64,000 bases of DNA from Cryptomeria japonica (lineage: Eukaryota; Streptophyta; Pinopsida; Cupressales; Cupressaceae), in NCBI RefSeq assembly GCF_030272615.1, contig NC_081414.1:2357501-2421500 (forward strand). Reading direction: 5' to 3'. The position numbers and the translations under genes were made by a program. Below are positions 50,285 to 63,000 of this stretch, in pieces. Under the pieces are notes generated by a model. It saw only the letters and a program-made list of their open reading frames with translations, had not been told where the DNA came from and did not search any database. Position 1 is the first letter of the stretch. The number at the start of each line of letters is the position of its first letter.

Positions 50285-51636
50285 TTAATTTGGAATAGGT
50301 GCACCTAACTCGGTAGGTAAGGTGCTTTCTTCATTTGACGCAATTTCCTTTTTTTTCCAAATCATCTTTAATTTGTCTTTTATTTCTTCAGTGTCTTTTC
50401 TAGGTTGATCTCTGCAATCTCTAGCTAAGTGTCCAACTTTGTGACAATGAAAACATGCCATACCAGGATTTCTCCATGATCTTCGGTTGTTCATTCCAAA
50501 CCTTATAAAACAGTTGGCACTTATATGTCCATATCTTCCACAACATTCACACCATATCCTTGAATTGTAATCCCATGGTACTACAGAGTATTGTCGGTAA
50601 GGATTTGTGTGAGTTTGGTAACCTCTAGCATTTGCTCGGTGTGCATACCACATATAGTTCTTTTGCTTAAACCAACACTTCTCGGTACTATGTCCATATC
50701 TATTGTAGTTTCTACAAAACCCTTTGAATTTTGCCTTCTGATAATTGTTAACAGACTTTGTCCTACATTGATTAGATGTGTGACCATATTTATTGCAATT
50801 GTAACAATAACCATTGGACTTAGTGACATTCGGTTGCTTACCTTTTCTGATTTGGCACATGTTGGCAGTGTGACCTTGATTTCCACAGTAGTTGCAAATA
50901 GGCTTCTTTCTTTTGATGTTATTCTTGTTTCCAGCTTGCTTTGATGATTCTCCTCTCTCGGTAGTATGAATTCCCTTCTTGGTAGAGTCTTTTCCTTTGT
51001 AACCGAGTCCTACATCCTTGTTGGGTCTTCTTGTATTCAGTTGCTCATCCAACATCTTTGATGCTTCATAACTCTTCTTCAGCATATCTTTGGATTTCTT
51101 CTCTGTTTCAAGTTCATCGGTCAACCTTGATACTTCAAGTTTCAATGCTTGATTCTCATCATTTTTCAGAATTGCTTCATGATGTGCATAACCTAGTTGA
51201 TCTGATAGGTTTTGTTGAATTCTAGTCAACCTTGTGATTTCATCATTCTTATCAGATACTAAGACTTCAATTTGTTGTTTCTCTCTTTCTAGATCTCTTA
51301 CTTTATCCTCGGTTGTCCTCAATGCATCAAGATTTTCAGTCATCTGTGTGCTGAAATGTTCATTTCTCTTTTCATTGCTTTCAGTTGATCAGCCAGCGCT
51401 TTGTTCTTTTCTTTCAATACTCCAATCATTTCTTCAGTTTCTTCAGATATATTGTTCTCAGATGATGTCTCAATTTGTTCCACTAACTCTTGAGAGTCCT
51501 GCAAATCATTAGATAATCTTCTTCTTACTTTCAGAGATTTTTTCATTTGTCTTTGCATGTCTGCAATTACTTGATTAGCATGATCCAGTTCTTCTTGCAG
51601 ATATACAATCCTCTGAGATTGTTTATAGCCTTCCAT
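50285..51636 (-). CDS. Gag-like protein: coiled coil plus five zinc knuckles
   Basis: The first frame (ATG at 51636, 98 codons) and the second (ATG at 51343, 352 codons) overlap by the four bases ATGA. The same kind of Glu/Lys/Leu heptad coiled coil runs across the overlap, so either one frameshift broke a single protein or two chains are made. The second frame has five CX2CX4HX4C knuckles, at residues 150-163, 180-193, 210-223, 265-278 and 297-310. The third has Tyr instead of its second Cys (CRNYNRYGHSTEKC), a one-base transition. Spacers are Asn/Tyr/Arg-rich. The UBN2 core usual in copia Gag is missing. The role is probably RNA packaging or binding. Confidence 0.8.
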
Positions 51637-51684
51637 TGATAAGATCTTTCTCTTTAGGCAGTTAAACCCTTTTCCAAGATTCAA

Positions 51685-51696
51685 GCTCTGATACCA
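51685..51696 (-). promoter_or_regulatory. Primer-binding site of the pol-less element
   Basis: TGGTATCAGAGC on the minus strand, two bases inside the 5' LTR, intact. The gag-like ATG lies about 50 bases further. Confidence 0.93.
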
Positions 51697-51698
51697 AT

Positions 51699-52829
51699 TG
51701 TTAGGCCCACTATGGAAAGCTAATGTACTGAGAGGGGAGGGGTGGATCAGTACTCCAAAACTTTTCTTCAATAATAACTTTACTGTTATGCGTAAACCGA
51801 ATGGTGCAGTAACATAATATAAAGCTAAAACAAATAGATAACAATCATACATGATTCACTCCATAACACATATATTTTGGTTATGCAGAAACTCTTGGTT
51901 AGAGAGAAAAACTGCAGTGGGGATGACACCCACAACTTCACTACTGCAATAATAAAGAGTGCTCGGTTAGAGCTACATGTTTAGCTATTTCTGATAGCTT
52001 ACCCTGTTAGGAGTAACAAGATCTATTAGATCTACCTTGCTAAAGGATTTCACAACACTTCATCTAAATGCTACACCTGGTTAGAGGCTTTACAATTTAT
52101 AGACTTGATTAGAGTCTTTTACCCTGTTAAAGGTTTCTCTTGCAACTTCAAAATATTACAATAAAATCATTACAAATATCTGCAACTTTACATCTGGAAT
52201 GTTATAGCAGATTCTATGTGCTCAGAATAAGTTACCTTGCTTATAGCATACCTTGGTAACCTATATAGTAACTCGGTAAACCCTTCTGTTTACTCTGTTC
52301 TTCAACTGTTCTCTAAAAACCTTCTCGATGACCTCCGTGTCTCTGTAACAGTCTTCTTACACACATGCACACACCCACTTTTTAATTCTGTATAAATAGA
52401 TCTCTTATAACAGTGATCCATTCATTGCTTCGATCTTACAAATATGATTTATCGAATGAATAACCATGCAAGATATTTCATTGGTTAGATGACCTCAAAT
52501 TCATACACAATCTTTAAGTGCATTTTCCAATGTGATAACGGTTAGATGTGCCTCGATTTTGTAAGACGTTTTCATATGTATGTCCAGGTTCAATGAATCT
52601 GGTAACATGTTTAACTCGGTGTATATCAACTCGGTGTGTCATCTTTGCTGCTCGGTAGACATGAAATGATACTCGGTAGACAACTCAGTGTATACTATGT
52701 TTTGAGACTACTTTCTTCTATAACCAACTAGACTGTGCATACCAACTGAATATCTCGGTAGAGATAACCGACTAGAGTATATAATATGACTTTGACATGA
52801 AACTAATGGCAACTTGATAAGTAGTAACA
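51699..52829 (-). repeat. 5' LTR of the pol-less element (1,131 bp)
   Basis: Partner of 44907-46033. Compared with that copy it has an 8-bp deletion near 52388 and a 15-bp insertion near 52620, with otherwise mostly single-base transitions. Confidence 0.93.
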
Positions 52830-52834
52830 TATAT

Positions 52835-53040
52835 ATATTTCTTCAGGTTTCTCCCTTCCTCCCTCTCTCCCTCTCTAATTCTCCATCCTTGTATAATTAC
52901 CCACCTCTCTATCCCCCTCTATCTATGTCACTGCTCTCTCTCTCCCTATCCAGCTATCTTACCTCTCTCCCCCCTATAGCTATCAAATCATCCCCCCTTA
53001 TCCCTCTCCCTTTATAAACTCCTTCCATGTAGGGAGAGAG
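52835..53040. repeat. Pyrimidine-rich tail
   Basis: CTCCCTTCCTCCCTCTCTC-type sequence continuing the domain to the left of the inserted element. TATAT at its left end is the target duplication. Confidence 0.8.
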
Positions 53041-56000
53041 AACAAAAAGAAAGAGAGGGCTACATTGAGGGAGAGGTATACATGGAATGAGAGACCTAGA
53101 GAGGGAAGAGGTACACAAGGAAGAGTTTTAGAAGACCAAGATATGCTACTACAAGGAGGCCAACATGGAACTATTCCTTCAACAATAACTGGTATGCTCA
53201 TCAATTTCATGGTTATTGCTATAAATGTAATGCATATGGACATAGAATCTCAAACTGTATAATTATGCTTAAGCCTACTCCAAGTTATGAAAATAAGAAT
53301 CCCTTTGTTGTCATAAGAGATGTTAATGTTATATGCTATCACTGTAATGAATTTGGCCATAAGAGTTATGAGTGCAGGAGAAAAACATTTCAATCCACTG
53401 GTAGCCCCTCTACTTCATCATTCAACAAGAATGTAATATGCTACTATGTCAAAATTATGGTCACATAGAAAAGCATTGCAAACTAAGAACCACTGAACAT
53501 AGGAAGAAATCAACCATGGAACCAAAAACCAATTCTGATAAGAACATTGCAGTAGATTTGAAGAATGAAACCAAGCAAGTGTGGTAGAGAAGAAAAAGGA
53601 GAAATATGAATCAAGTCTAATTGTCCAAACAACGTTGAATTTAGAGAGAAAGAACCTTTGGGTTGTTAATAGTGGGTGCTCCAACCACATGACTAGAGAC
53701 AAGAAAAAATTTATAAATTTTGAGGATTGGAATGGAGGTTCAGTCAGATTTGGTGACAATTCTTCAATCAAGATAAAAGGCAAAGGAACATTAAGCGTTG
53801 ATGGTAAGTTGAAAGCACACAACGTGTACTATGTTGAAGGATTAAAACACAACCTACTTAGTGTAAGTAAGATGTGTGACAAAAGCTACAAGTTTACATT
53901 TGACTCCAAGGGATGTGAAATCAAAAAAGAAAGCAATGGTAAACTATTTGCAAAATGTAAGAGAACTAATGGTAATGTGTACAACTTGAAGGAATGCTAT
54001 GAGTTACACTGCATGATGGGGAAAGTGGATGAGAGCTAGATATGGCGCAGAAGATTAGTCCATATAAATTTTGACAATCTAGTTAAAGTGAGCTCAAGGG
54101 GATATGTGAGACATATACCTAAGATTACTAAACCAACAAACACTATTTGGGATGAATGTCAAAAGGGCAAGCAAACTGAAGTAAGTTTCAAGACAAAGGA
54201 ATATTAAACCACAAGGCCCTTGGAGTTGGTACATATAGATTTATGTAGACCTATTAGGATGAGAGCTCTAAATGGTGAAAAGTATTTCATGCTACTCAAA
54301 GATGACTATTCAAGGATGACATGGGTTACCTTCCTGCAGGATAAGTCACAAGCATTTGAAAGGTTCAAGATTTCCAAAAAGATGGTTGAGAAAGAAAGTG
54401 GATATAAGCTGAAATGTTTGAGATCAGACCGAGGAGGTGAGTTTACATCCAATAAGTTTGAAGATTACTGTGAGCTACATGGAATTAAGAGACAATACTC
54501 TATTGCTAGAACACCCCAACAAAATGGGGTTGTGGAAAGAAAGAATATGATAGTCAAAGAAATGGCAAGAACAATGTTGAATGAGTCAAATCTGCCTGAT
54601 GTATATTGGAAGGAGACGGTCCACACAGTTGTCTACACACTTAACAGGGTACAACTGAGAGTGAACAACAAACTGACACCATATGAACTATGGTATGACA
54701 AGAAACCCTCTTTCAAATTCTTCAAAGTTTTTAGAAGTAAATGTTTTATCAGAAGAGATGAGGATGGATTAGGAAGCTTGGATGCAAGGTGTGATGAAGG
54801 CATATTTTTAGGCTACTCAACTCACAACAAGGCATACAAATGTTTCAACAAACGCCTTCAGAAAGTTGTTGAAAGTATAAATATAAGAGTTGATGAAGAA
54901 TTGTATAAGGGAAATCAAATGCGGTAAATCAGATTGAGGAGCCATGTGATGAAGATGAAGAGCAATCTAAAAGTGAAGAAGAAGTTACTAAGAAGCTCCC
55001 AAACAGATATGTGCAAAAAAACCATCCCGAAGATTAGATCATAGGCAACAAGAATGAAGGTGTACAAATGAGGAGAAGAAATGCAAGGAACAATAAACAA
55101 GTCAATTTTTGTCTCATGACTGAAATGGAACCAAGGAACTTCAATGAAGCCAACAAGAGTGAGAAATGGGTGAAGGCAATGGAGGAAGAATTGTAACAGA
55201 TTGAAAAGAACAAAACTTGAGATTTAGTACCAAGGCCAGTTGTTAAGAATATCATAGGCACACAGTAGGTCTACAAGAATAAAGTGAATGAAGATGACAA
55301 GGTGATAAGGAACAAGGCCAGGATTGTATGCAAAGGATACTCACAAGTAGAGGGCATAGATTTTGAAGAGACATTTGCCCCTATTGCTAGAATTGAGGCT
55401 ATTAGAATGGTTTTGGCATTTTCAACATACAAAGGTTATAAAGTATATCAAACAGATGTAAAATCTGCATTCCTAAATGGCAATCTTGAAGAAGAGGTAT
55501 ACATTGAGCAGCTCGAAGGATTTCAATTGCATGAGAATGAAGACTTTGTATGTAGACTAAGGAAGGCATTGTATGGTTTGAAGCAAGAACCTAGAGCATG
55601 GTACTCTAGGCTAGACAAATATCTACATCAACAAGGCTTCAAAAAGAGATGTGTTGATAGCAACTTATATATTAAAACATATGGTAATCTCATGATCATA
55701 GTTTTTGTGTATGTTGATGACATTTTCTTGGCGTGAAATAAGGATGTCTTGTGTAAAATATTTGCTGATAAAATGCAATCAGTGTTTGAAATGTCATTAT
55801 TAGGAGAGTTGTCTTACTTCCTTGGACTACAAATATCACAACTGAATACAAGTATATTTATCTCCCAAACTAAGTATGCAAAAGACATGTTGAAGAAGTT
55901 CCAAATGGAAGATTGCAAGTCAGTTAGTACACCCATGGTGACTGGATGCAAATTAAGAAAAAATGATGAGTCGCCTAATGTAGATCAATGATTGGAAGCT

Positions 56001-56640
56001 TGTTGTACCTAACTACCTCTAGGCCTAACATAGTACAAGCAGTGTGTATGGTGGCTAGATTTCAAGCTGCCCCAAAGCAATATCATGTGGATGTTGTGAG
56101 AAGAATCTTTAGGTATCTACAAGGTACATTTGATTATGGTTTGTGGTATCCAAAGAATGACGAATTCACTTTGCAAGACTACATAGATGCAGATTGGGCA
56201 GGTTGTGTGGATGATAGGAAGAGCACTAGTGGTGGATCTTTCTTCCTTGGTGATAGATTGGTCTCATGGCACAACAAGAAACAAGAATCCATTTCTTTAT
56301 CTATTGTTGAGGCTGAATACATAGCTGCAACTATATATTGTTCACAAGTTATTTGGATTAAACAGACACTCAAGGACATCTAGGTAGAGTATGCTGATCC
56401 AATCTCCATAAAATGTAACAATTCAAGTGCAATCAACATCTCCAAGAACCCTGCCATGCACTCAAGAACCAAACATATAGCAATTAAGTGCCATTTCTTG
56501 AGAGAGAAGATAGTTGGAAAAAAAAGTTAAGGTTGAATATGTGAGTACTAGTGAGCAAGTGGCTAATATTTTCATAAAACCCCTGCCTAAGGACACTTTT
56601 GAGTATTTGAGACTAAATTTGGGAGTTGTCCCTCCTTGAT
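53041..56640 (+). pseudogene. Decayed Ty1/copia gag-pol, 5' end missing
   Basis: Starts inside Gag. The knuckles CYKCNAYGHRISNC (near 53195) and CYHCNEFGHKSYEC (near 53330) are intact and a third is frameshifted near 53440. The protease motif reads NSGCSNHMT with Asn for the catalytic Asp (53668, GAT to AAT). Integrase (CLRSDRGGEF at about 54415, TPQQNGVVERK), reverse transcriptase (TDVKSAFLNG, YGLKQEPRAW, YVDD near 55713) and RNase H (ADWAGCVDDRKSTSGG) follow. Stops or frameshifts occur near 53440, 53585, 54037, 54205, 54925, 55197, 55218, 55267, 55735, 55985, 56382 and 56520. Multi-knuckle Gag is shared with the neighbouring pol-less element. Confidence 0.9.
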
Positions 56641-57929
56641 TTTGGTTCTTAGGGGGAGGTAATAATTTCTAAATAGGGTTAGAAAAGTGCTAAAAGATGT
56701 TGCAGATGCATAGGCACATTAGAGGTGTATGCAATCATATGTACAGTTGTCATAGGGGGAGTGTGTCCAGCTGAGAAAAGGCACGACTTTAACAGTCCCT
56801 TTGCCATTGTTGTGAAAGGGGGAGTAGAGGCACGAGGTTGACATCAATGCCATAGGGGTGGATTTTTGGCTTCAATTTGTCATTGATGTCAACATGTACA
56901 GATGAGTTGTAGAGCCAATTTGGTTATGCTTGTAATAAGGCATTTCGATGTAATAAGGCATTTCGATGTAAGTCTAATATCTTACTGAAAGGTAGACTTA
57001 CATCGAAATGCCTTATTACTAAGGTGCAGAGTTAAGGTTGAATATGTGAGTACTAGTGAGCAAGTGGCTAATATTTTCACAAAACCCCTGCCTAAGGACA
57101 CTTTTGAGTATTTGAGACTAAATTTGGGAGTTGTCCCTCCTTGATTTTGGTTCTTAGGGGGAGGTAATCATTTCTAAACAGAGTTAGCAAAGTGCTAAAA
57201 GATGTTGCAGATGCATAGGCACATCAGAGGTGTATGCAATCATATGTATAGTTGTCATAGGGGGAGTGTGTCCAGCTGAGAAAAGGCATGACTTTAACAG
57301 TCCCTTTGCCATTGTTGTGAAAGGGGGAGTAGAGGCACGAGGTTGACATCAATGCCATAGGGGTGGATTTTTGGCTTCGATTTGTCATTGATGTCAACAT
57401 GTACAGATGAGTTGCAGAGCCAATTTGGTTATGTTTGTAATAAGGCATTTCGATGTAATAAGGCATTTTGATGTAAGTCTAATATCTTACTGAAAGGTAG
57501 ACTTACATCGAAATGCCTTATTACTAAGGTGCAGAGTTAAGGTTGAATATGTGAGTACTAGTGAGCAAGTGGCTAATATTTTCACAAAACCCCTGCCTAA
57601 GGACACTTTTGAGTATTTGAGACTAAATTTGGGAGTTTTCCCTCCTTGATTTTGGTTCTTAGGGGGAGGTAATCATTTCTAAACAGGGTTAGCAAAGTGC
57701 TAAAAGATGTTGCAGATGCATAGGCACATCAGAGGTGTATGCAATCATATGTACAGTTGTCATAGGGGGAGTGTGTCCAGCTGAGAAAAGGCACGACTTT
57801 AACAGTCCCTTTGCCATTGTTGTGAAAGGGGGAGTAGAGGCACGAGGTTGACATCAATGCCATAGGGGTGGATTTTTGGCTTCGATTTGTCATTGATGTC
57901 AACATGTACAGATGAGTTGCAGAGCCAAT
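56525..57929 (+). repeat. 505-bp tandem array, 2.8 copies, from a copia 3' end
   Basis: Copies start at AGTTAAGGTTGAATATG at 56525, 57030 and 57535. Each contains the RNase H tail (VEYVSTSEQVANIF.KPLPK), the stop, GGGGGAG runs, a purine tract, an apparent LTR start (TGGATTTTTGGC) and, in copies one and two, a hairpin. The copies are about 98 percent alike. The third ends at 57929. Confidence 0.93.
56951..57018. repeat. Perfect 25-bp hairpin in the 505-bp unit
   Basis: Arms 56951-56975 and 56994-57018, loop 18 bases. The second copy is at 57456-57480/57499-57523 with one mismatch. A 20-base piece of the left arm (TAATAAGGCATTTCGATGTA) also occurs directly upstream. Confidence 0.92.
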
Positions 57930-60030
57930 GAGGTAAAACACTTTTTGGTTCTTGACGGCCTTTGATGCTATATTGACATGATTTTTTTTGTTATGATGTG
58001 CAACATGTCTAGCCGATAATATTTCTCTTTCGGTGTGACTTGTTCTTTCGAAAGAACTCAATTTGCTTCTTGTTGGCACTTTGGAACTATAGCGACATGG
58101 TTCTATTCATTGTGATGGATGCGAAGTCTTGGTGAAATACCGCCAATAGTAAGGGTTGATCAAACGAAGCCCCACCATCTCGCAGTCAGGAAAAGTGGAG
58201 AAGGAAGACTCTTTGGGGGTCATAACCACAATGAAGAGTCGTTATCTCGCCAGGCCGTAGGAAGAAAATTTGATGTAAGATGATCTCGTGGGATAATAAA
58301 CTAGAAGAAGGTGCACAATCTCACCATCCCACAGGTATATTCTTGTGATGTAGAGAAGGTGATGAGAAGTTCATCCAATATCGACTCAGAAGTGGCTCCA
58401 CGTGGATGGTAGACCCGAGTGAGGAAAGCTTCTACCCAACAACATAAAAGGAGATGTTGAGAACGTGGTAGGTACGAGACGAATTAGTTTCCATCTGGAT
58501 GAAATGAAAGGTTTTGTAGTCAAATTAGAATTGATCATTGGTAGAGATGAAAGAAGGATGCATTTAAGGGAGAACAAGTTGTAGACTATAGAGTTGCTCA
58601 AAAAGATTTGAATATCTTCTATCAATAAGATATCACAACCATGGGAATATCAGAAAATCTCCAATCGACAAGACATCAAGATACATGACAAGTGAAGATT
58701 ACTAAATCTAGTAATTGGATCTCAGAGTTCGATCTAAAAATAGAAGAAGATGCAATTAATGATGGTGGCCAAGTAGGCTATATGACAGATTTCTTGGAAG
58801 CTCGAGAAGATTACTTTTGAATGTCCTTTTAGAGGGAATGTCTGTGATGTATGGAGATGATCAAAAGAAGTAATTAAGAAGACATGTAGAGGTGTAGACA
58901 GTAGAGAGCGGTGTGAAAAGTGAAAAAGAGCATAAACTAGCTCGACTAGATCAGAATGCACAAGCAAGCAACAAAAAAAGTTAGTTACATGGAGTATGAT
59001 AGAGTGAGAGCATTGTATCAGGCAAAAATTGATAGGAAAGATCAATGAGCAGAGGATAAAGTTTGTGAAATGTTGCATATTTATCTCTACCTTTATCCAC
59101 CAATAAAAGATTGTGATCCCCCTTCTACGAGTGCAACTCTCAATACTTAACAACTTTCTTTTTATTGAAAAAATGGAAGAATAATTACAAGATGACAATC
59201 TCATTTTTATTGTTTTAATGATATTGAGGGTTAACTCTCTTTTAATTGTTTTTGTCTAATTAGATTTGATTCCACCTAGTATCTCATTTCTACCATCCAT
59301 TTTTTTAATAATATTTTATTGACACTTTTTAATCACTAAAATGTGAAAAACTTATTGACATATTAACTTATTTTTTTTATGAATATGTGCGTCAATATCT
59401 ATTAGATTAAAAATAGGTTACCCATCCACAAAATAATATGGGGACATGTGGTCACCCCTCCAAGTCACATGGACAGTGCCCAAAAAATAGAACCAAAGTC
59501 ACACGAATAAGACCCTGAAAAGCAAAGAAACAACAAAACAAAATAACAGTCATGAAAGCTAAACCCGAATAAAATAAAATCATATTCAATTATGCAGCAA
59601 GAGCAATCCTAAAAGACGGTCGAGGAGGATCCCTCTCATCCAACTTTCCCCTTGTCGTCTCCCTCTTCTTTATCTTCAATTGACTTCGATGAGATAGCAA
59701 GATCCATCCGAGAAAACCACTTTTAACCGAAAGCCACCCACCACTAGTACACCACCCCAAGACCAGACCCTCTTATTTGAATGCGATAATTAAAAAAAAG
59801 AAAAAAAGACTTATTAATGTATTAGTTATTTGCACGTGAGAAAAAAAAAAGAAAAGAAGATACCATATGAATTTCTTCCACTCGTTGGGTGGAATAAGGT
59901 AGCGGAACGGACAAAATTTATAGATGGGGCCGGCAAAATTTCAAAATATCAAGCCTTGGGCAACAAGACACATCCATGCGGATTAAATACTAAATCGGAC
60001 ACCAGTCTTACTTCATATTGCTCTTCACGA
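57930..60030. other. Gene-free stretch upstream of the transporter
   Basis: 57.93-58.7 kb is less AT-rich and looks like decayed repeat, but I recognise no domain. 59.2-59.8 kb is AT-rich. The region from about 59830 to 60030 is open in the transporter frame but has no ATG before 60031, so it is likely leader. No clear TATA box was identified. Confidence 0.5.
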
Positions 60031-63000
60031 ATGGTCATGGACTTAAAAACACCTTTGTTAGCAAACCCTAATGAAACGCACACTATTACTTCCTATGCAA
60101 ATGCTAGTCTGCTCAGTCTGCTCACATTCAGCTGGCTCAACTCTCTGCTTAAACATGGAAACAAGACATGTTTAAAGCTTGATCATGTGCCTTCTCTATT
60201 CGGCAAGGACACTGCTTTGCACTCAGATCTTACATTCCAATCCAACCTGAGTAAGCTTAGGGCAAACAGTCCATTATGCAGCACAGGGCTGGCAAAAGCT
60301 ATATTCTTATCTATTTGGGAAGAATGGTCTGTGAATGCACTGTTTGCATTGGCTTATACCATTTCAACTTTTGTGGGTCCTTACCTGATAAGCCCATTAA
60401 TGGAGTATTTGGAAGGAAAACAAGAACAAGTGTTTGGGTACGGGGGTGGATATATGCTTGCCTCTGTTTTCATTGGGACAAAGGTGATAGAATCATTTAC
60501 AAGGCCATATTGGTTCTTTGGATCCCATAGGCTTAGCTTACAGATCAGATCAGCCCTGACAGCTGCCATATATAAGAAAGGTCTCAGGCTTTCATATGCA
60601 GCCAGGCAAAGACATTCTAGTGGAGAAATTATCAATTATGCAAGCACAGATGTCCACACTGTTGGAGACTTCGCTTGGTTTTGGCATGATATTTGTTTGT
60701 TGCCAGTACAAATTCTGCTTGCTCTTTTCATTTTGTACCGAAATCTAGGGATAGCGTCACTAGCAGGTGAGGGTTTTTTTATGAGCTATTTATTTTCAAT
60801 TGTGTAATTTTCCCATAATTTTCGGAATTAAACTTTGCATAATTTTGCATTCCTTCAAACTCAAACATCAGTTTGCCATGTTTAAAGATAATAAATCCGA
60901 CACCATTCTATGCTCATTGCTAACTAAAGGTTTTCCATCCCTTGAATTTTACTCTGTTTACAGGCCTGGCAGCAACAATTGCCTTGGCACTTGCAAACCA
61001 GCCTTTTGCGGGATTGCAAAAGAAATTCCAATATAAGATAATGGAAGCCAAGGATGAGAGGATGAAGATCACTTCGGAGGCATTGAGGACTATGCAAATA
61101 TTAAAACTTTATGCTTGGGAAACTAAATACATGCAGAGGTTACTGGATATGAGGAAAAATGAATGTGGATGGCTGTGGAAGTATTTATACGCTAAAGCTA
61201 TTGTTACATTTGTTTTCTGGGTAACCCCAATTCTTGTTTCGGCTGCGACATTTTGCATTTGTGTATTCGTAGGAGTAAATTTAACCACTGGAAAAGTCCT
61301 TGCCACATTAGCAACTTTAAAAGTCCTTCAAGATCCAATACAATTTCTTCCAGATTTAGTTTCTGCACTAGCTAAGACTAAAGTATCTCTCGACAGAATT
61401 GCCAACTTTCTGGAGATGGAAGAGCTTCAATGTACTGCAGTAGAAAGGACAGAAATGAGGCCAAGCGGAGCAATAATTGACATTGAAGGTGGAGAATTCA
61501 GTTGGGATCCTTTCTCGCCTGCATCTAATTTATCAGTAATTAGGTTGCAGGTGAAAGCTGGGATGAAAGTTGCGATCTGCGGACCAGTTGGTTCAGGTAA
61601 GTCAAACATTCTGTCATGTATTCTTGGAGAAATGACAAAAATATCTGGGGAAGTTAAGGTGAGAGGCCGCACAGCGTATGTTTCTCAGTCTCCATGGATA
61701 CAGTCTGCGACAATACAAGAGAACATATTGTTTGGGAAGGCAATGAATGAAATGAAATATAAAGAAGTTATCAAAGCTTGTGCATTGGAAAAGGACCTCC
61801 AGCTGTTCTCTCAGGAAGACCAAACTCAGATAGGAGAGAGAGGTATTAACTTGAGTGGTGGACAAAAGCAAAGAATACAGCTCGCTCGTGCTATATACCA
61901 AGATGCACATATCTATCTTCTTGATGACCCTTTCAGTGCTGTTGATGCTGACACTGGAACTCACCTCTTCAAGGTATTAGAAACTTGAATCACACCACAA
62001 ACATGGAATAAAATGTAAAAGCTCGTAGCAACTCTATGGCATAAGAAGTCAAGAACATTAATCTAGAATTCAATTCTTTGTTCCAATATACATTTGGGTA
62101 AGTGTCTGTTCTTCTCCAGGGAATGCTCCTGAGGTGGAAGTTCTTATAGACAGCAATGCACACAATCGTAGAGCTTTTTGTTTCACTGTACTGAATGGAA
62201 TTTGTTGATTATAGGAATGCATACAAGGAATTTTGAGATCAAAGACCATATTATATGTGACTCACCAAGTTGGATTCTTACCTCCTGCAGACCTCATTCT
62301 AGTAAGCCCTATCTTGCGTATATAGAAATGCATGCCTGTTAGTATTTTTTCTTATCTTTTAAAAAAACTGCAAGAAAATTTCTTAATAAATTACGTCAAA
62401 TCCCTAAACAGGTAATGCGAGATGGCATGGTTACTCAGGCTGGTAAATACAATAATCTTCTCCAAGAAGGCATGGATTTCATTAGAATGGTTGGTTCACA
62501 TGATCAAGCTTTGGAGGCTGTTAATGCATTAAAAATCAAATCCAGTTTTAAAAGTAGTGGACATGAGCAAATGAGTGAACATACGAGTAAGAGACAGATA
62601 ACATCTCAAAACTCTTGCAAGGCAGCCAGTACCCTGAACATCCAGGATGCAGTACAAGATATAGAAAAGAATAGTAGAGAAAATGGTGCAGAGGATCCCA
62701 GACCTAAGAAAGAACAGATTGTGCAGGATGAAGAGAAACAGCAAGGAAGGGTTAGTTTTCAGATTTACTGTTCCTATCTAACTGCAGTATACAAGGGCCT
62801 CCTAGTCATTGTGATGTTACTGGCTCACGTGTTTTTCCAAATATTGGAAATCTCTAGTAACTATTGGATGGCATCTGAATCTCCCACAAGCATAGATGAC
62901 AAACAAATCATTGACAGTTCTCTTCTCATTTTAGTGTATATTTTACTGGCAGTGGGCAGTGTTTTTTGTGCATTGGTGCGCACTGTAGTTCTGTCAAAAG

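Noticed and set aside
58734-59204. 156-codon minus-strand frame rich in Phe, Ile and His
   Set aside because: Composition fits the complement of AG-rich non-coding DNA. No motif, and the plus strand is also unreadable.
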